Of a stretch of 64,000 nt of DNA, positions 11,262 through 23,645 are shown piece by piece. This DNA is from Heterobasidion occidentale (taxonomy: Eukaryota > Basidiomycota > Agaricomycetes > Russulales > Bondarzewiaceae): positions 868,001-932,000 of the forward strand of contig JBCAQO010000009.1 in assembly GCA_039111635.1 (NCBI GenBank), read 5' to 3'. The notes under the pieces were generated by a model. It was given only the letters and a program-made list of their open reading frames with translations, was not told the origin of the DNA and made no database searches. Both the position numbers and the translations under genes were made by a program. Each line of letters starts with the position of its first letter. Within the stretch, counting starts at the first letter, position 1.

Positions 11262-13230
11262 AGTGGCTTTGAAGGCTGGTCACAACAGAAAGCGAGCTGG
11301 AGAAGTGGAGGCGGGTGCCGAAAAGAATCGACATGGAGAGGTTTATATGATGTCGGTATGGTTGCCCGTAATGACGGCTCAGGTGACCTGGCTGTGGGTT
11401 TCGACGAAGATTCTCCTTCCGAGCAGGTTACCCCGCACGCCTAATCATTTAACATTGTCTCCCGTGGTGTATGCCCTGAACCGGTATTTCGGTCCTCTGG
11501 GGCCCCAGGTCATCAGAGGTCATTGCGCGTCAATTGCAAAATTCATGGATGAGGAAGTGCGGGGTAGAGTCACCCAGCATCCTCTGGTCGCATCTGAAAT
11601 TGGATACTATTCGATCGTTCTGTTATGTGGATGCAAGACGAAAGAGAGCGCAGGAGCTTGGATGGTGGAGGGAAGGACTATGCCATTACTGGCCAAGGCG
11701 CGGCGCCGTCTGGCCTCCGTCGATTGTCACATGATGGGGTTCTCAAACGACCCAATTTAGACTCCGCGACCCTAGCCTGACGAACTCAAACCACCACCAC
11801 CTTCTCCCACGTCGATAAGCAACCCAACGCACCGAGTTGGAACACCAGAAGAGGTGTCAGAATTATATAGAACGTGTTTAGAGGCTGACTTGATACAATG
11901 TTCAAACAACGTATCTTCCGACTCCAGATCCTCCGGCAGGTTGGTCTGTGTTTGTTTTCTAAACACCTTCGGTCGGAACGGATACCCGCTCCCAAACGGC
12001 CCGCTCAACAGTGATCTCAGCCCGCCGAGCCCATCTTCTGGAGTTGGAGTTTCGCTCTCTCATGTCGTTAGACCCTGTGTACTCAAGCCCTTCCTCCCTT
12101 CCATCTTCGCATCCCAGGTACGAGTCAAAGGAACCCCATCTTGCAGTGTTCTTCATCTCGTTTTGATGCGCGCAGGCTCCGTCAAGGCGCTTCAGCGAGA
12201 TGAAATTTATGCCAGCATTTCCCAGGTACACCGCGCCACAAACATCATGTCTTGATGCTTCACTATGGACGTTACAGCTCGGCCTAGCATCAGGTACGGT
12301 GTCATCTCTGCCATAATCGACGACACCCGAGGATTCGCCGCGCATACACTTGTGTAAGTGATACCTGCGTGTCGTCTTCTGCGTGGATTCCGCTTCGGGA
12401 TACTTGGCGCGTCAAAATATCCCAAGCACTAGTGTTTGACATTTTCTCGATGCGAAATATAGCAAGCTCTCAGCTTGTTGCACGAGGGGAATCTCAACAT
12501 GCCCACGGATCCAGATACTCAGTCGTATCTTCATAAACCTCCCCGCTGCTCTCTTCCACTCGCGTTCTGGTCCATCATACGGTAAAATTTGCCGCACAAT
12601 CTCCTCCGTCCCATTCATCATGCGTCATTGCATCATCCCGCATGGCGTTTTTGGCTCTCTGCCGTGTACCGCATTTCAGGGCAAGTATGTATGTAATTTA
12701 AAATACGAAACACGTGTGATTTGTATCAGCCTCTGCACGGATGCTGTCAAATTCGAGGTCCATCTGAAACCCGGACACAATCGGAAATCCTGTGGTGGGA
12801 GCGCTTGAGCTCTCCCCCACGTCTATACTTGCTCAAGGACTCACGCATGTCGCCGACGGTGATATCATTCGACACCAAAAATATCATCTTCGCCCATAGC
12901 CATGGGAGAGGAGAGCCGTAGCACGACTTCTTGACCGCTGCACAACATCAGATGATCTCTACCTTCACACGGAGAGGGAAAGCAACGAAAGCAAGCGAAT
13001 ATATCGACGAACAAATTATATATGAACAATGGTCTTGGAAATTACCGTATATCTGTAGACAGTCCCCGCCCATCTTTACCGATTAACCGCCGCATACCCA
13101 ATGGCCACCCCATGCGACACACAAGACCCATCCGAGGAACCCGACTCCGATGATGATCAATCCCGCCCTGGAGAAAAAAATCGCGTATGCGTAGGCATAG
13201 GCATGGAAGTATAGTGATAGCGCCGCAGCG
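11262..13230. other. Long region without a supportable gene
   Basis: Nearly 2 kb between the transporter start and the ATG11 stop. Several overlapping open frames occur on both strands (for example 11263-11760 + and 11854-12255 +), but none has conserved motifs. On the minus strand, stretches near 12720-12910 (reading VSNDITVGDMRESLSKYRRG) and 12412-12621 (reading EEIVRQILPYDGPEREWKRA) look mildly protein-like and may be pieces of an unrecognised or decayed gene. Confidence 0.35.
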
Positions 13231-16200
13231 CTAAAATCTCTGCAGCAGGTCCCGCGCCGACGTCTGCTCTCCAATCACCGCACTAGCGTCGCCCGCAGAC
13301 ACATCGAAGCTCATATTTGTTCTTCTCCTCCGCCCGACCCAGCTGGCGATGCTGGCAAGGGGACCACTGCCGGGTGTCCTATCCTCTAAAGCACTGGAAC
13401 CGAGGGGTGATCGCGTCGTAGGCTGTATATGATACGATGCTGTGCGTCGACGAGCGAGAAACATGTTCGACATGCCTTCTCCAGAAGATTCAGCCGGTGA
13501 GGGCGTGCTCAGTTCCTCTTCACCCTCGATAGTACCGGGGGACGCAGAAAGAGCGGTGGTAGGCGCGGCTTTGACTAAACCCACAGTCGCACCAGATGAT
13601 GCGCTACCAAAAGGTGGCATGCGGCCGGACGAGAACCGTGATGATGTCGAAAGTCTGGATGCACGCGAACCAGGGCGTAAAGGGGAAGGTGCACCAGCGA
13701 TATGTCCCCGAAGCTGTTGGGCAGGAGGTGGATGAGCAGGCGGTGACGTGGTGGCCGGAGCGATCGGGGACGGTGTTCGCGTTGGTTCAGCAGGCGATGG
13801 TGGGATGGGTTCGAGAGGTGGAAGCTCAGATCCTGCTTGGGCAAGTAATCGAGAGAGCGACGATGGTCCTGCTGTCGGTATCGAATTTGCACGCGCACGT
13901 ACGACGGGAAACAATTGAGAGTTTGGTGCGCGTGTCGCCTGGAAGGCTTCTTCCACTTCATTTTGCGGTGGGCTAGGCGAGAATGTTGGAGGGGCCGAAA
14001 GCGGTACTGGAGTGCTCTCTTTTGTCTCACTGGATGCCCTACGTGAGCCAACTCTCCGCTTCGACGAGCTGGACTGAGTCCAGTCTTCAACTTCAAGCAT
14101 GTAATACTTGACACCATCTCCAAGGCCATAGGGATTGCTGCTAGGGTCCTGCATGACCATGACACGCCAAGATAAGACACATCGATTGCGGAGATGTAGC
14201 AAATTCTCGCAAACGCTCTCACCTTTTGGTCAACAACACGTTCGGTGATTGAAGTAATTCGAGCTACGATCCATTCTCTCGTCTTGAGTTGCTCGGCTAG
14301 GTATCCATTTGCCTGTAGGAAATAATGTGGGAAGGAAACTAAGATAGGAGACAAGTCGGGTGTTAGTACGGCATGATCACACAATGAGGCAATACCAAGC
14401 CCGCCTCCTGATAGCGCAAGAGAACAAAGTGACACACCATTGAATGCGGCCCATGGCTTCGACACCGAATTGCGCGTGGGCAAAAACAGCGCTAAATCGC
14501 CTTTGGCGAAGTTTCTGAAGGAGATCTTGCCCTTCGCACGCTCTCGGTATTCCTTGCATTGCTTCTGCCACTTACGAATGGTCGACCCTGTTTTGGAGAT
14601 AGCCTCCAAGAACTGGTCATGATCGAACGATCGAAGCGCTTCAATCGCCACCGTGGGGTCAGATGGGTCAATGGGCGATGGCTCATCAAGAGGGCCCAAG
14701 GGAGCAAGTCGAGATAGGGACGAGAACGCCTGAGAGTCGCCTAGATGTGCACCGGATTTGGACGCCGAGGGGTGAGAGATCGCAGCCTGAGCGAGCGTCA
14801 GCGCCTTGAAGTGTGCCGTACGATAAGCAATGGCAACATCTAGCAACTGTGCGACCAGTCGACTGCCCTCCTCAACCTTTTGTTCAAAGCCTGATTGTGA
14901 CACCTGTCCGACTCTGAGATCCTCCCGTAAGGCGGACTCGATGTGTTGAGCATCTCTGAGATCACACTCGACCCTCTGGAGCTCCTCCCGAAGGCCGACA
15001 TTGTCGGCTTCCCTCATCTCTATCTGGGACACCGTCTCCTTCAACTGCCGCTCCGTGTCCTCAAGCTCGGCACGAAGCTCTAAGAATTGATGTTCCAACA
15101 CGGCTCGGTCCCCATCGGCCTCCGCGACGTAGTCCCGCATTTGTCGGTCGTGCTCACTCGCTTGTTGGCGAAGCAGTCTGTCCTTTTCCCTCCTAGCATC
15201 CTCCAACGCACGCTGAACTTCCTCGGCCTCCTTCCGCGCTGCCCCAATCTGTGCTTCTAAATCTTCGCCTCGTGACCGAGCATTCTCAAGGTTACGCAGA
15301 GTCTCCTCTTGATCCTCTAATAGCTTGGTCATATTTTCCACATTCCGTGCCTCGAGCGTCTTGACATCCTCGAACTCAGACCGAGCCTGGGCAAGCTGCT
15401 GCCGCAAGATCTCGGCTGTTCTCGTCTGGCATGTAGCTTCTGTTAGAGCCTGTGTTAGTTCTCTCCGCTGATTATCAATATCGGCAAGGAGTTCCCGATG
15501 TCGTTCTTCCATGATCCGACGCGCGGTGGTTTCGCTCTCGATCTGCGCACGAGCTTGATGCAGTTCCCGCTCCAGATGATCCGCTCGTTCGCGTTCACCT
15601 GAAGAATTGCCATCGACTTCTTCGAGCACAGACTTGAGACGCAAGATTTCAGACTGAAGTTTGTTCCGCTCTTCAGTAAACAACATCTCTTGATCGGCTT
15701 TGGACTTTTCGGATAGACGCAGTTGATCAACGAGTTCTTGATACGCATGTTCGTCGATCTCTGATGCTGGATTGCGAGCACGCAAGGAAGACCAACATGG
15801 TCATCAGCAAAACCGCAAGCCGAGGATAATTATCCTACCCACAGCGACGTCTTGACAAAGCAATCGTGATGATGACAGCACTGTTCATGGGAAGCCAGTC
15901 AATGAATTAACCGTAACACGCGTGATGATTGCGTGATGATTTGACGTACAGGATCGTTCTGCGATGCGGTCAAACCCAGACTCCAGCCCGTCCATCTTGG
16001 CTATTAACTTGTGTAGACTAGTTCTTGTCTCGAGAATGAAATTGAGGGCGATGGTCCCGTCTGTCCGCGTATGCGCATATGTTTCTAGTTCGTCCAAGAT
16101 ATGCAAGAAATCTAAACGCCCGTGATGAGAAAATATCGAGTCAGATTCGAAACAGCTATCCTACCTTCAACGTCTGATCGCTCGAGGGAGTATGGGCTTT

Positions 16201-18165
16201 CCAGATCGCTCCCTCCGGTAGGTGAAAAATCTATGGCGGGTACAGGATCGTCTATGCCCTTTGTATCGAAAGGTAGTTGGCCGTGAATCTCTCCGCGATA
16301 GACCTGCCGGCGTTTCCGTTCAGATGCCCTGTCGAAATAAACACGAATTGAGAAACTTCTTAGACAGAAGTGTAGACGCAATCATACGAAAGCTTAGCCA
16401 TAACTTCCAAGATAACTTGCGCCCTCTGGTAGAAAAATCGTGCTAAGAAAAGCCTTCTCAATTAGCATTCCATGAATCAGATCCCTTCTCCTTACCAAAC
16501 TCTTTCCGCCGGACAATCTCGATAACAGTCGCACCGTACGCGTACAACATGTTGTGCAGCCGTTGAATATGCGAGAAACTGTTTTTTGCACGAAAGCTAG
16601 CTTGAAGAGCAGTCATCATCGGCGGTAGCTGGACGACATCCTTGTTGAGCAGGCTGATTTGACGAAGGGCAAGCAAGCATTGTTCCGTGAACGCGTTCTA
16701 TATCGGACTCATATGAATATAGAAGACAAATAGAGAAATATTTGGCAGACACCTTCACGTCTGATATAGACTCAACCGCACTGCGCATAGCGGCGTCTAA
16801 TTGTCGAAGCTCTATAGAAACCACAGATGAGTCAAACAATCGGAGGTCAAGCTGAAGGTCTTCACCTTGCAGGATTCGGTCCGGATCAGTGGCGGGTCCT
16901 GTTATGAGCAGTTTATTCACAACATGCATCGCAGATTCGAAGGATAAAATCCGAACTTTCTAAGATGGCTGCCGCATCTGAAGTTCTCTCATAATTTTCA
17001 GAACTCCGCTGGGATATGGTCTCTCCCTCATTCAAAAGGCTGTGAGGGAAATTATATGCACTGCAATATGCATGTGGATACTGAATGCAATACTCACTGA
17101 ATATTTGACAAGGTGGATCGAACTTCAGCTGTGCCATCTAAAAGGCGCGACATAGTTTCCTGAGCTTTTCTGAATCGCTCCTTTAAATCCTCTTTCCAAT
17201 GTCATTTCGCTGGTCTTCAGCATGAAGCAGAGATGATATCCACTTACCATGCGTGTTCTCACAAGTACCTGCAACCTGACGCATCTTCACGCTCGACACA
17301 TAGTCCCCCAGAGTCCGCCCACGCTCACCAGCATCCATCGCCCTCCGCACAGCAGAAGACACAAAGTCGCGGTGGATATTCACGCGGGTGACCATCTCTA
17401 GATCGACGCTAATTCCAGCAAGAAGGGCCGCCTGCTTGTCAAGTTCTCGCTGAGCGTTCGCGGATATGCCATCGAAGGCGTCAGAGATTGCGAGGACATT
17501 GAGATCGAGACTATTCGAAGCTATTCGAAGAGCGGAGTGTTGATATTGTAGGGTCACAAAGATATGTGCGATCGCCTGATGGTGCGCGTGTGCCGCGCGC
17601 AGGTAGGAAGCGCCCAACTGTGAAGGGCGAAAGGGAGGCGTGGCTGTGATTGTATCTGTACGTAGATCGGGCTGAGAATTCACATTACAGAGTTTTATCG
17701 CAAACCTTCTATTGGAGGCTGAAGGGGAGGCTTAACATGAAGCTCTCGGAGGACTTCTTTCAAGTCTTCGTCGAGATAATACTTGTTGAACACGAATATT
17801 GACTGCATCGAGGTGAGACATGTTTATGAGCTATAAAATGACAACGATGTACCTGATCATGGGCGCCCGCGAGCTCTCTGACATTGTCGTTTCTCAACCT
17901 GCGCCCGTCGGAGAGGTAGGCAAGGACGGCATCTTGTTCTACCCCTGTCTCCTGCTGCAAGAAGAGCTCAAGACTTCCAAGCCTGCGCCAATGATAATTG
18001 AGCGCATTCGCTTAATATTCTCGGGGCAGATCTCACCTCTCAATATCCCATAGAGTGGCATTGACCTATCCACAGTGCTTATGGTCAACGATGACAAAAG
18101 AAACGTGGGGTAGGAAAACGGACTTGGAAGACCTCCCCGTCCTCTGCACGACATAGCTGCATCAT
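13231..18165 (-). CDS. ATG11: Autophagy-related protein 11 (selective-autophagy scaffold)
   Basis: Atg11 is the scaffold linking cargo receptors to the core autophagy machinery at the phagophore assembly site (yeast Atg11, animal FIP200/RB1CC1). The N-terminus reads MMQLCRAEDGEVFQV and is assembled from three short exons at 17.8-18.2 kb. It carries the ubiquitin-like fold and DAVLAYLSDGRRLRNDNVRE. A helical region follows, then a coiled coil of about 350 residues (roughly 14.8-15.8 kb) rich in Glu, Arg and Leu. The diagnostic Atg11 C-terminal domain reads ISFRNFAKGDLALFLPTRN, then PHYFLQANGYLAEQLKTREW and ARITSITERVVDQ, and after an intron DPSSNPYGLGDGVKYYMLEV. The last 270 residues are Ser/Pro-rich and probably disordered, ending ARDLLQRF. 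Total length is about 1250-1300 residues, normal for the family. Start choice between two adjacent ATGs (18165 or 18162) is arbitrary. Confidence 0.9.
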
Positions 18166-18852
18166 CCTGTAACGTCTATTGCGCTACTGATGCGATGGAA
18201 AGAGTTGTTAGGGTAGCCACTTTTGCGAAGCTGCACACAGCTGGACAACTCGCCTCGCAGCACACACAACGCGAAACAGGCGAGTGACGTACACTTGTCC
18301 AAAAAAGGAAATACAGCCATGACTTCCTCCTGACTCCCCCCTTTCAGTCCCCTTTCGTGCCTCACCGACACACTCATGGCATGCAGCCACTCAGCTAACA
18401 AAATCGTCGCTCTCGAACGACACCATCGCCATTGATCCAGAGCTAGGATATAGCGGCTGCTTTTTTGATCGTCTTCGATCTCACTCTACCTGATAGGATC
18501 GATGAGTTGTGAGGTTCGGATTTTCACTCCTCAGTATCTGTTCAATTGTGGGCTCACTCGTCCTACGATGCTATTAATATATCAGGGGCTCTTTTGTCAG
18601 TGGCCCCTCGACAACGATTTGACCCCCCATCCTGCTCGACCTTATAACAGGACTTTGATATCAACATTTCAGCAGTATGCAGGACTTCCTAGTACTTCCC
18701 ATAGTTTCTCGGACATCTCACTCATGGTATCCTGTCTCAAAATCTCAAACTCCAGTACGAATAAAATGCAGGGGTATCAAAGATGTATCTAGGTATCGAG
18801 GGTGGCAGAGGTATGAGGAACAAAGGAGGTGAGTCCTTGTTCTCGGTATAAT
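18166..18852. other. Intergenic region between ATG11 start and zinc-finger gene stop
   Basis: About 690 bp containing the ATG11 promoter and the 3' flank of the zinc-finger gene. Both genes are on the minus strand. I see no coding exon or clear motif. Confidence 0.45.
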
Positions 18853-20219
18853 TTAAGACTCCGTAGGTTCCTCTGACGGTTTCGACCTGTGGACGGGACC
18901 CCCAGATTTATGAAGCTCTCGCAGAGCCAGAACGAGAGCAGACGGGGGGTCCGGTTCTGGCTGTTCCTCTGAGTAGCAAAACACGGGCTCAAAGACCCGC
19001 TCATCCGACAACTCCCTCTCGATGAACTCTCTGCCCATCGGATCATGCTCCATTTTCCACATCCTCCGCAGCTCTTTTCCCCTGGTGTCGACGAGCTTCT
19101 TGTGTCTGACACCCTTGACGTGCCTCCATTTTCCGTCGTCTCGAAAGACTTTGCGACCCATGGGGTCACAAAGTTTACACGTCCATATGGAAAACATGTG
19201 CTTGAGAGTGTGGCGGATATCTAGCCATTCCTTCGTTTCTCGGAACCGCTGGTGGTCACCAACGGTGCAGGCATGTCTACACAACTCATATTCGTTTCGA
19301 AAGAATTTCTTGCATCCAGGAATGGGGCATTTAACCGCCGTCAGGCTTGTATTCGGTGTTGGAGCCTTCATCTGCTTCAATTCCGTCCCTGTGACTTGTT
19401 GTTTGGCGTAACTTCGTCCGAACTTTTGTAACAGAATCTTTCGGTTCTTCTCCATGGACGCGGTTGCCGTTGCACGATGTTCTGTGTTTATGCTGGGCTG
19501 ATCCAGAGCACTCTCCTTCCATGTCAGTCCCATCTCGCCATTTGAAGTGCACTGGTGTTGAAACGCGACCGCGGGTCCTCCCAGCTCAGACCCGCAGGTC
19601 GAAGTTGATGAGTTCCCTTGAAGTTGAGGCGTCGATAGCGAAGACATATACTCATATGGGTGGATTGCAGTCGGCGGGATCGGCGCGGGGTGATGCAGTG
19701 AAGAATCGGGAAGGATGGGTAGAGAGGGAAGAGGGAAGACTGACATCGGGGACAGGTATTTTGAGAAGCCCTGTACACCCTGTTCTGGTACGTGACTTGG
19801 GAAAGCGACTTCTCCAAAGCCATATGTATAGTTTGCCAGGCCTGCAGACTCCACAGGTCCCTCAAACCGCATGAGTTTCTCATTAGGGAACTCGTGGAGA
19901 TCTATTGTCGTGCTATCAAAAGTGGAGACGTCGTTCGAAGACAGATTGTCAACGGTCGCTTCTTGTGGCATGCCAAACATGTTATTGTACCACCAATTCT
20001 TGATGGAACATGAACGGTGAGCCAGTTGACAACGTGCTTATGGTAACGTACTGCTTCATATAAATTGTCATTGCGAGCGTAGATCGTTTGCTCGCCCTCA
20101 AGGAGAGACGCGCTGGGTGTCATGAAGCCGAAGTCTGCCATGCCAGGAAACATAAGAATGACATCGCAGAGACCAAATATGAAACAATGGTATCAGCCCT
20201 TACTTGTAAAGTTAGACAT
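18853..20219 (-). CDS. C2H2-type zinc-finger protein, putative transcription factor
   Basis: The model has three exons. A short first exon (MSNFT) is spliced with donor GTAAGG. A second exon (about 20044-20131) reads NFGFMTPSASLLEGEQTIYA. A 53-nt intron with donor GTACGT follows, then one long exon starting NWWYNNMFGMPQEAT. The N-terminal two thirds are Ser/Pro-rich and probably disordered. Near residue 270, CPIPGCKKFFRNEYELCRH carries a C-x4-C-x12-H-x6-H finger. It is followed by a second atypical C-x2-C...H-x5-H finger (CKLCDPMGRK ... WRHVKGVRH). The C-terminus is acidic and ends SEEPTES. Total length is about 410 residues. DNA binding is inferred only from the fingers; target and role are unknown. 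The upstream 262 bp to RIT1 is the likely promoter. Confidence 0.75.
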
Positions 20220-20481
20220 CTGGTGTTCTATGTGAGTCGGTAGCAGGTAGTAGCTGGTATGGATTCTTGTAACGCGACGCGTCTGAATGCCACCGCGATC
20301 TGCTTTAAAAGTCACATGCGCACCTTTAAACCGGCGCTTCTGAGTTGCCCTCCAGCACGCGCAGATAACTGAATCGAATATTTAATGCCTCATGGCGCCG
20401 TGGTAAGTTAATAACATAATGTTATTTGCCTCGTTAGAAACGGTTAACCCGTAATTTACGAGTTTTCTATACATCCCGACG

Positions 20482-22369
20482 TCATGCCCGGCTCAGACTG
20501 CCCTCGACGCTGAGCGGATCCGTAGCGATGAACTTGGGTGAGAGCAAAAACTCGTTGACCCGTTTGAGCGTCGCTCGTGATGGATTGGCCTGTGGTCGGG
20601 ACGATATGATCCATTGAAGTCGCGTCCGTATAGACTGTTTCGTCACTTCTTCTGGACGTAAACAATCAAAAAAATTGATGCAATCATCAACAAGCCACTC
20701 ACCGACAGCTTCGCGCGAGTTACCAGGGCCATCTGTGTAGTTCCCTTGGTCGTCAAAAAAGCGCTGTAGCATCGCGAGGGCCACACCGACACTGGCATCC
20801 TTGCCTGTCTCGCATGCAATGCAGACGTCACTGCCGCGCTTGAGATGGAACCCGACAAACGACTCTGCTTGCGGTAGGACAGTCTTCAGAAGCTGGTACT
20901 GGCCTTTTTTACCCGGTGTCAACCCGATTTTCAGCACCGGCGGGAATGCAGCAGATGTCGGATCATGCGACAACTGAGTATGCGGAGTATCAGGAAATTT
21001 GTGGTCCTCTGTAGGTGTAATAAGGAGGAAGGCTAGTTGCCTCAGAGTAGCGTCTTGTATTGTCGGGAGAGGCAAAGCTGTGGGTAGGTCGGAGAGAGAT
21101 GTCAATAGGAGGCGGCTGGAGGCCTTTAGAATTGGCGTCGAAAGGTTTGCCCCCCGTGCATTCCTTATCGAAGACGACGATTCAGATACTAAAGTGTTCA
21201 CAAACGTCTCCAGCGATTCTCTACCTTGGCTCAGAATTTTTCCCTGTTCTGCCAGAACAACTCTGGTGTCAGGCCCTGTGAAGAGAATTACGGTCAGCAC
21301 AGAGGAAACGTAAGTAGGCAAGCAAACAGAGTACCATTCCCCATAGCTCGTGGTCATCCCCAGATCCTTGGATATAAGCAAAGCCAAGGGACCGCCTGTC
21401 AATTCCCTCATGGACTTGCTTTGAAGCAGACACGCAGATGACCGGAATGAAGGAAGAATTGGAAAGCGGACAATCTGATGGCGGAAGGAACGGAAACGTC
21501 GAAGTAGCAGGAGAAATCCAGAGAGGCCTTAGAGGCGCGGGAAGGTCGGGGAGATCATATGACGACGACTGTGATCAAGGTGAGTGCGAGTATTGATGCT
21601 TTGAGCGTCGTGCTCACTGCGAGATTTTGAGCCCACTCATCTAATCGACTCTCGATTTGTTTGTGTTCCTGGGCACTCACCACCGCCGGAGGCGTGTACA
21701 AAGCCATGTTCCAAGGAGGGCTTCGCGTGCAGGCGTGGGCTTGCTGTCGGAGAAGTACCGCACGATTGATTACAGAGCACCATATGGGCAACGTCTTGGA
21801 AAGTGCGTCCGGTATTCGCTTCCCAGCACGAGTCGAATCCACAAGAATAAGCCTAGGAAATATGTTTGACTCAAAAGAGCAGAAGATCATCACGTATATG
21901 CTATGCACTGACCCCCGGTGTTCGACTGCCACATTTATCAGGTGTAAGTTTGGGCGTCTCAAATTGAAGCTCCAGTTGCCGTAATGCCCGTCGGTAGACT
22001 TGAAATACGCGGGTGTGTTCCTTGACTGTGCCCAAGGTCACCGCTGATTAGATGAGGGTTCCAGGAGCGTCATACATATGTTGGATCAGTGTACCAGGAA
22101 CCGCATCGCAAATTGGCTGTAAAAAAAAAGGAGGCCGTCAGCGTACAGTGATCTGTGATGAAAGGTTGCATCTCACGCAGAAAAGCTTGAGAAGGATATG
22201 CTCGGCGAACGCTGTCGACAAAAGATAGATCTTCCTCGATGGAATGTAACCTATTATACAGGTCGAGAGATTCCTTGCGGATGTGCACCAGGGCCTCTGC
22301 CGAGATATTGGGCGTCATGTTTTCAGGCGGCAAGTGGCCTGGAAAGCGGCCTTCAATGAGAGATGACAT
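20482..22369 (-). CDS. RIT1: Initiator tRNA phosphoribosyltransferase (Rit1)
   Basis: Rit1 adds a 2'-O-ribosyl phosphate to A64 of initiator tRNA-Met, which keeps it out of elongation; this occurs in fungi and plants. The N-terminal domain includes LYNRLHSIEEDLSFVDSV (22200-22290), ANLRCGSWYTDP (about 22080-22120) and, in the next exons, LILVDSTRAGKRIPDALSKT and LPIWCSVINRA (21780-21850). The C-terminal DUSP-like domain carries GFHLKRGSDVCIACETGKD then ASVGVALAMLQRFFDD (20740-20850), with the Cys-x2-Gly-Lys-Asp loop typical of the family. It ends with RLQWIISSRPQANPSRATLK and NEFLLSPKF. Length is about 470 residues over five or so exons. The start at 22369 faces SEC62 across 195 bp. Confidence 0.9.
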
Positions 22370-22564
22370 GATTAGTCATCCGAGGACCATGCTTTGCAGT
22401 GAGATTCCGCCAGCTCACACTCCGTCTTGCGTTCGTCCACCACGCCCATCCCGGCACACACCTTCCTTGCTGCACAAGACACCCGCGTACGTCCTCCCAC
22501 CGTCCGCGTCGTGTGTATACTGACACACGGCGGACACATCCTTTAGATCCGTTGACGGACCGCC
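22370..22564. promoter_or_regulatory. Compact divergent promoter RIT1/SEC62
   Basis: The two start codons are only 195 bp apart and point outward, so one short region must drive both genes. No TATA box is evident. The SEC62 side is pyrimidine/C-rich just before the ATG at 22565, as is common for TATA-less housekeeping promoters. Confidence 0.6.
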
Positions 22565-23524
22565 ATGTCTACCTTGGACCAGCAGGCCAAGGCCCCGCCA
22601 GACCTCCGCAATGTCGTGTCCTTCCTGAGAAGCAGCAAAGCAGGGCTCAAAAACAGGGTGGGTGTGCTCAATGGAAAGCGTATCGATTACTTCAAAGGTG
22701 CGCCTCATCCGTCTCGTCATCCCCTCGTGCCCGTGTGCAGCCACATTCCTACCCCCGCACCACTCGTACTAATGCCTGCCACGCAGGCAAATCCGCCGTG
22801 AAAGCCGTCCTCTCCCCCGCATATGCCAAGCTCAAAAACGTCCCAAAAGTCACGTCCGAGACCGAAGCTTCCGCGCTGCTGCACTCCATCATCCCCTACA
22901 CCTTCTTCCTCCGTGTCGAGCGCGGGCAGCCCGTCGGCTCTGCCTCCTCCCCCAAACATGTCCAGATCAACCAGATGCAGATGTTCAAGCCTGAAGAGTA
23001 CTACGCGTGGTTCTATGAGGGCTCCCAGTGGACGACGTACGTCGGCGGTGTCGCTATGGTCGCCGTCATCCTCGCTGGCGTCATGTTCCCGCTCTGGCCA
23101 CCCATGCTCAGGCTCGGAGTGTGGTACATTAGTATCGCGGTGCTCGGTCTCATCGGGTTGCTGTTCGCGATCGCGATCGTGAGGTTGATATTTTATATCA
23201 TCACGGTGCTCGTTGCGAGTCCTGGCATATGGATATTTCCAAGATTGTTTGCAGATGTCGGATTCGTGAGTGCCCCTCCAAGTCCTAATCTGTAGGAGTT
23301 AACGTCCCTTGCTTCCGTAGGTCGACTCATTCATCCCGCTCTGGGAATGGGATCTCCCCAAGAAGAAGTCGAAGAAGAAGAAAGCCGGCAAGTCTGAGAA
23401 GAAGGGCGCTGAGGGCGAGCAGGAGGCGCCGCAAGGTGCCTTCATCGAGGAAGCAGACTCGGGCTCTTCACGTGCGGAAAGCAGGCAGGCAACGGTAGAG
23501 GAGGTGCCAGAAGACGAGTCATGA
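22565..23524 (+). CDS. SEC62: Sec62, ER post-translational translocation subunit
   Basis: Sec62 is part of the Sec62/63 complex that works with Sec61 in post-translational import into the endoplasmic reticulum. It starts MSTLDQQAKAPPDLRNVVSF. A short intron (about 22699-22786, donor GTGCGC) follows KRIDYFKG. The conserved N-domain reads HSIIPYTFFLRVERG and MFKPEEYYAWFYEGSQW. Two membrane segments lie at about 23035-23105 and 23120-23220, followed by the family motif GIWIFPRLFADVGF. A second intron (about 23266-23320) precedes FVDSFIPLWEWDLPKKK. The cytosolic tail has a Lys cluster and an acidic end (VPEDES). Length is about 275 residues, typical for Sec62. Confidence 0.93.
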
Positions 23525-23645
23525 CGCGGGCGCGCACACACACCACTACCATCACCGCCATCTAGACTCGGTACTGTACAGATTCGTCCTCTTGTATCCC
23601 TGCCACCCTACCCCATATATTCTCCGCGATGACTATATATTTCTT

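Noticed and set aside
13575..15785. 736-codon minus-strand frame as a single exon
   Set aside because: Only the first two thirds (coiled coil and start of the Atg11 domain) are in the coding frame; the rest runs through introns into the wrong frame.
22399..23295. 298-codon plus-strand frame starting at 22399
   Set aside because: It contains the SEC62 second exon but its first 130 codons read through the promoter and first intron; SEC62 starts at 22565.
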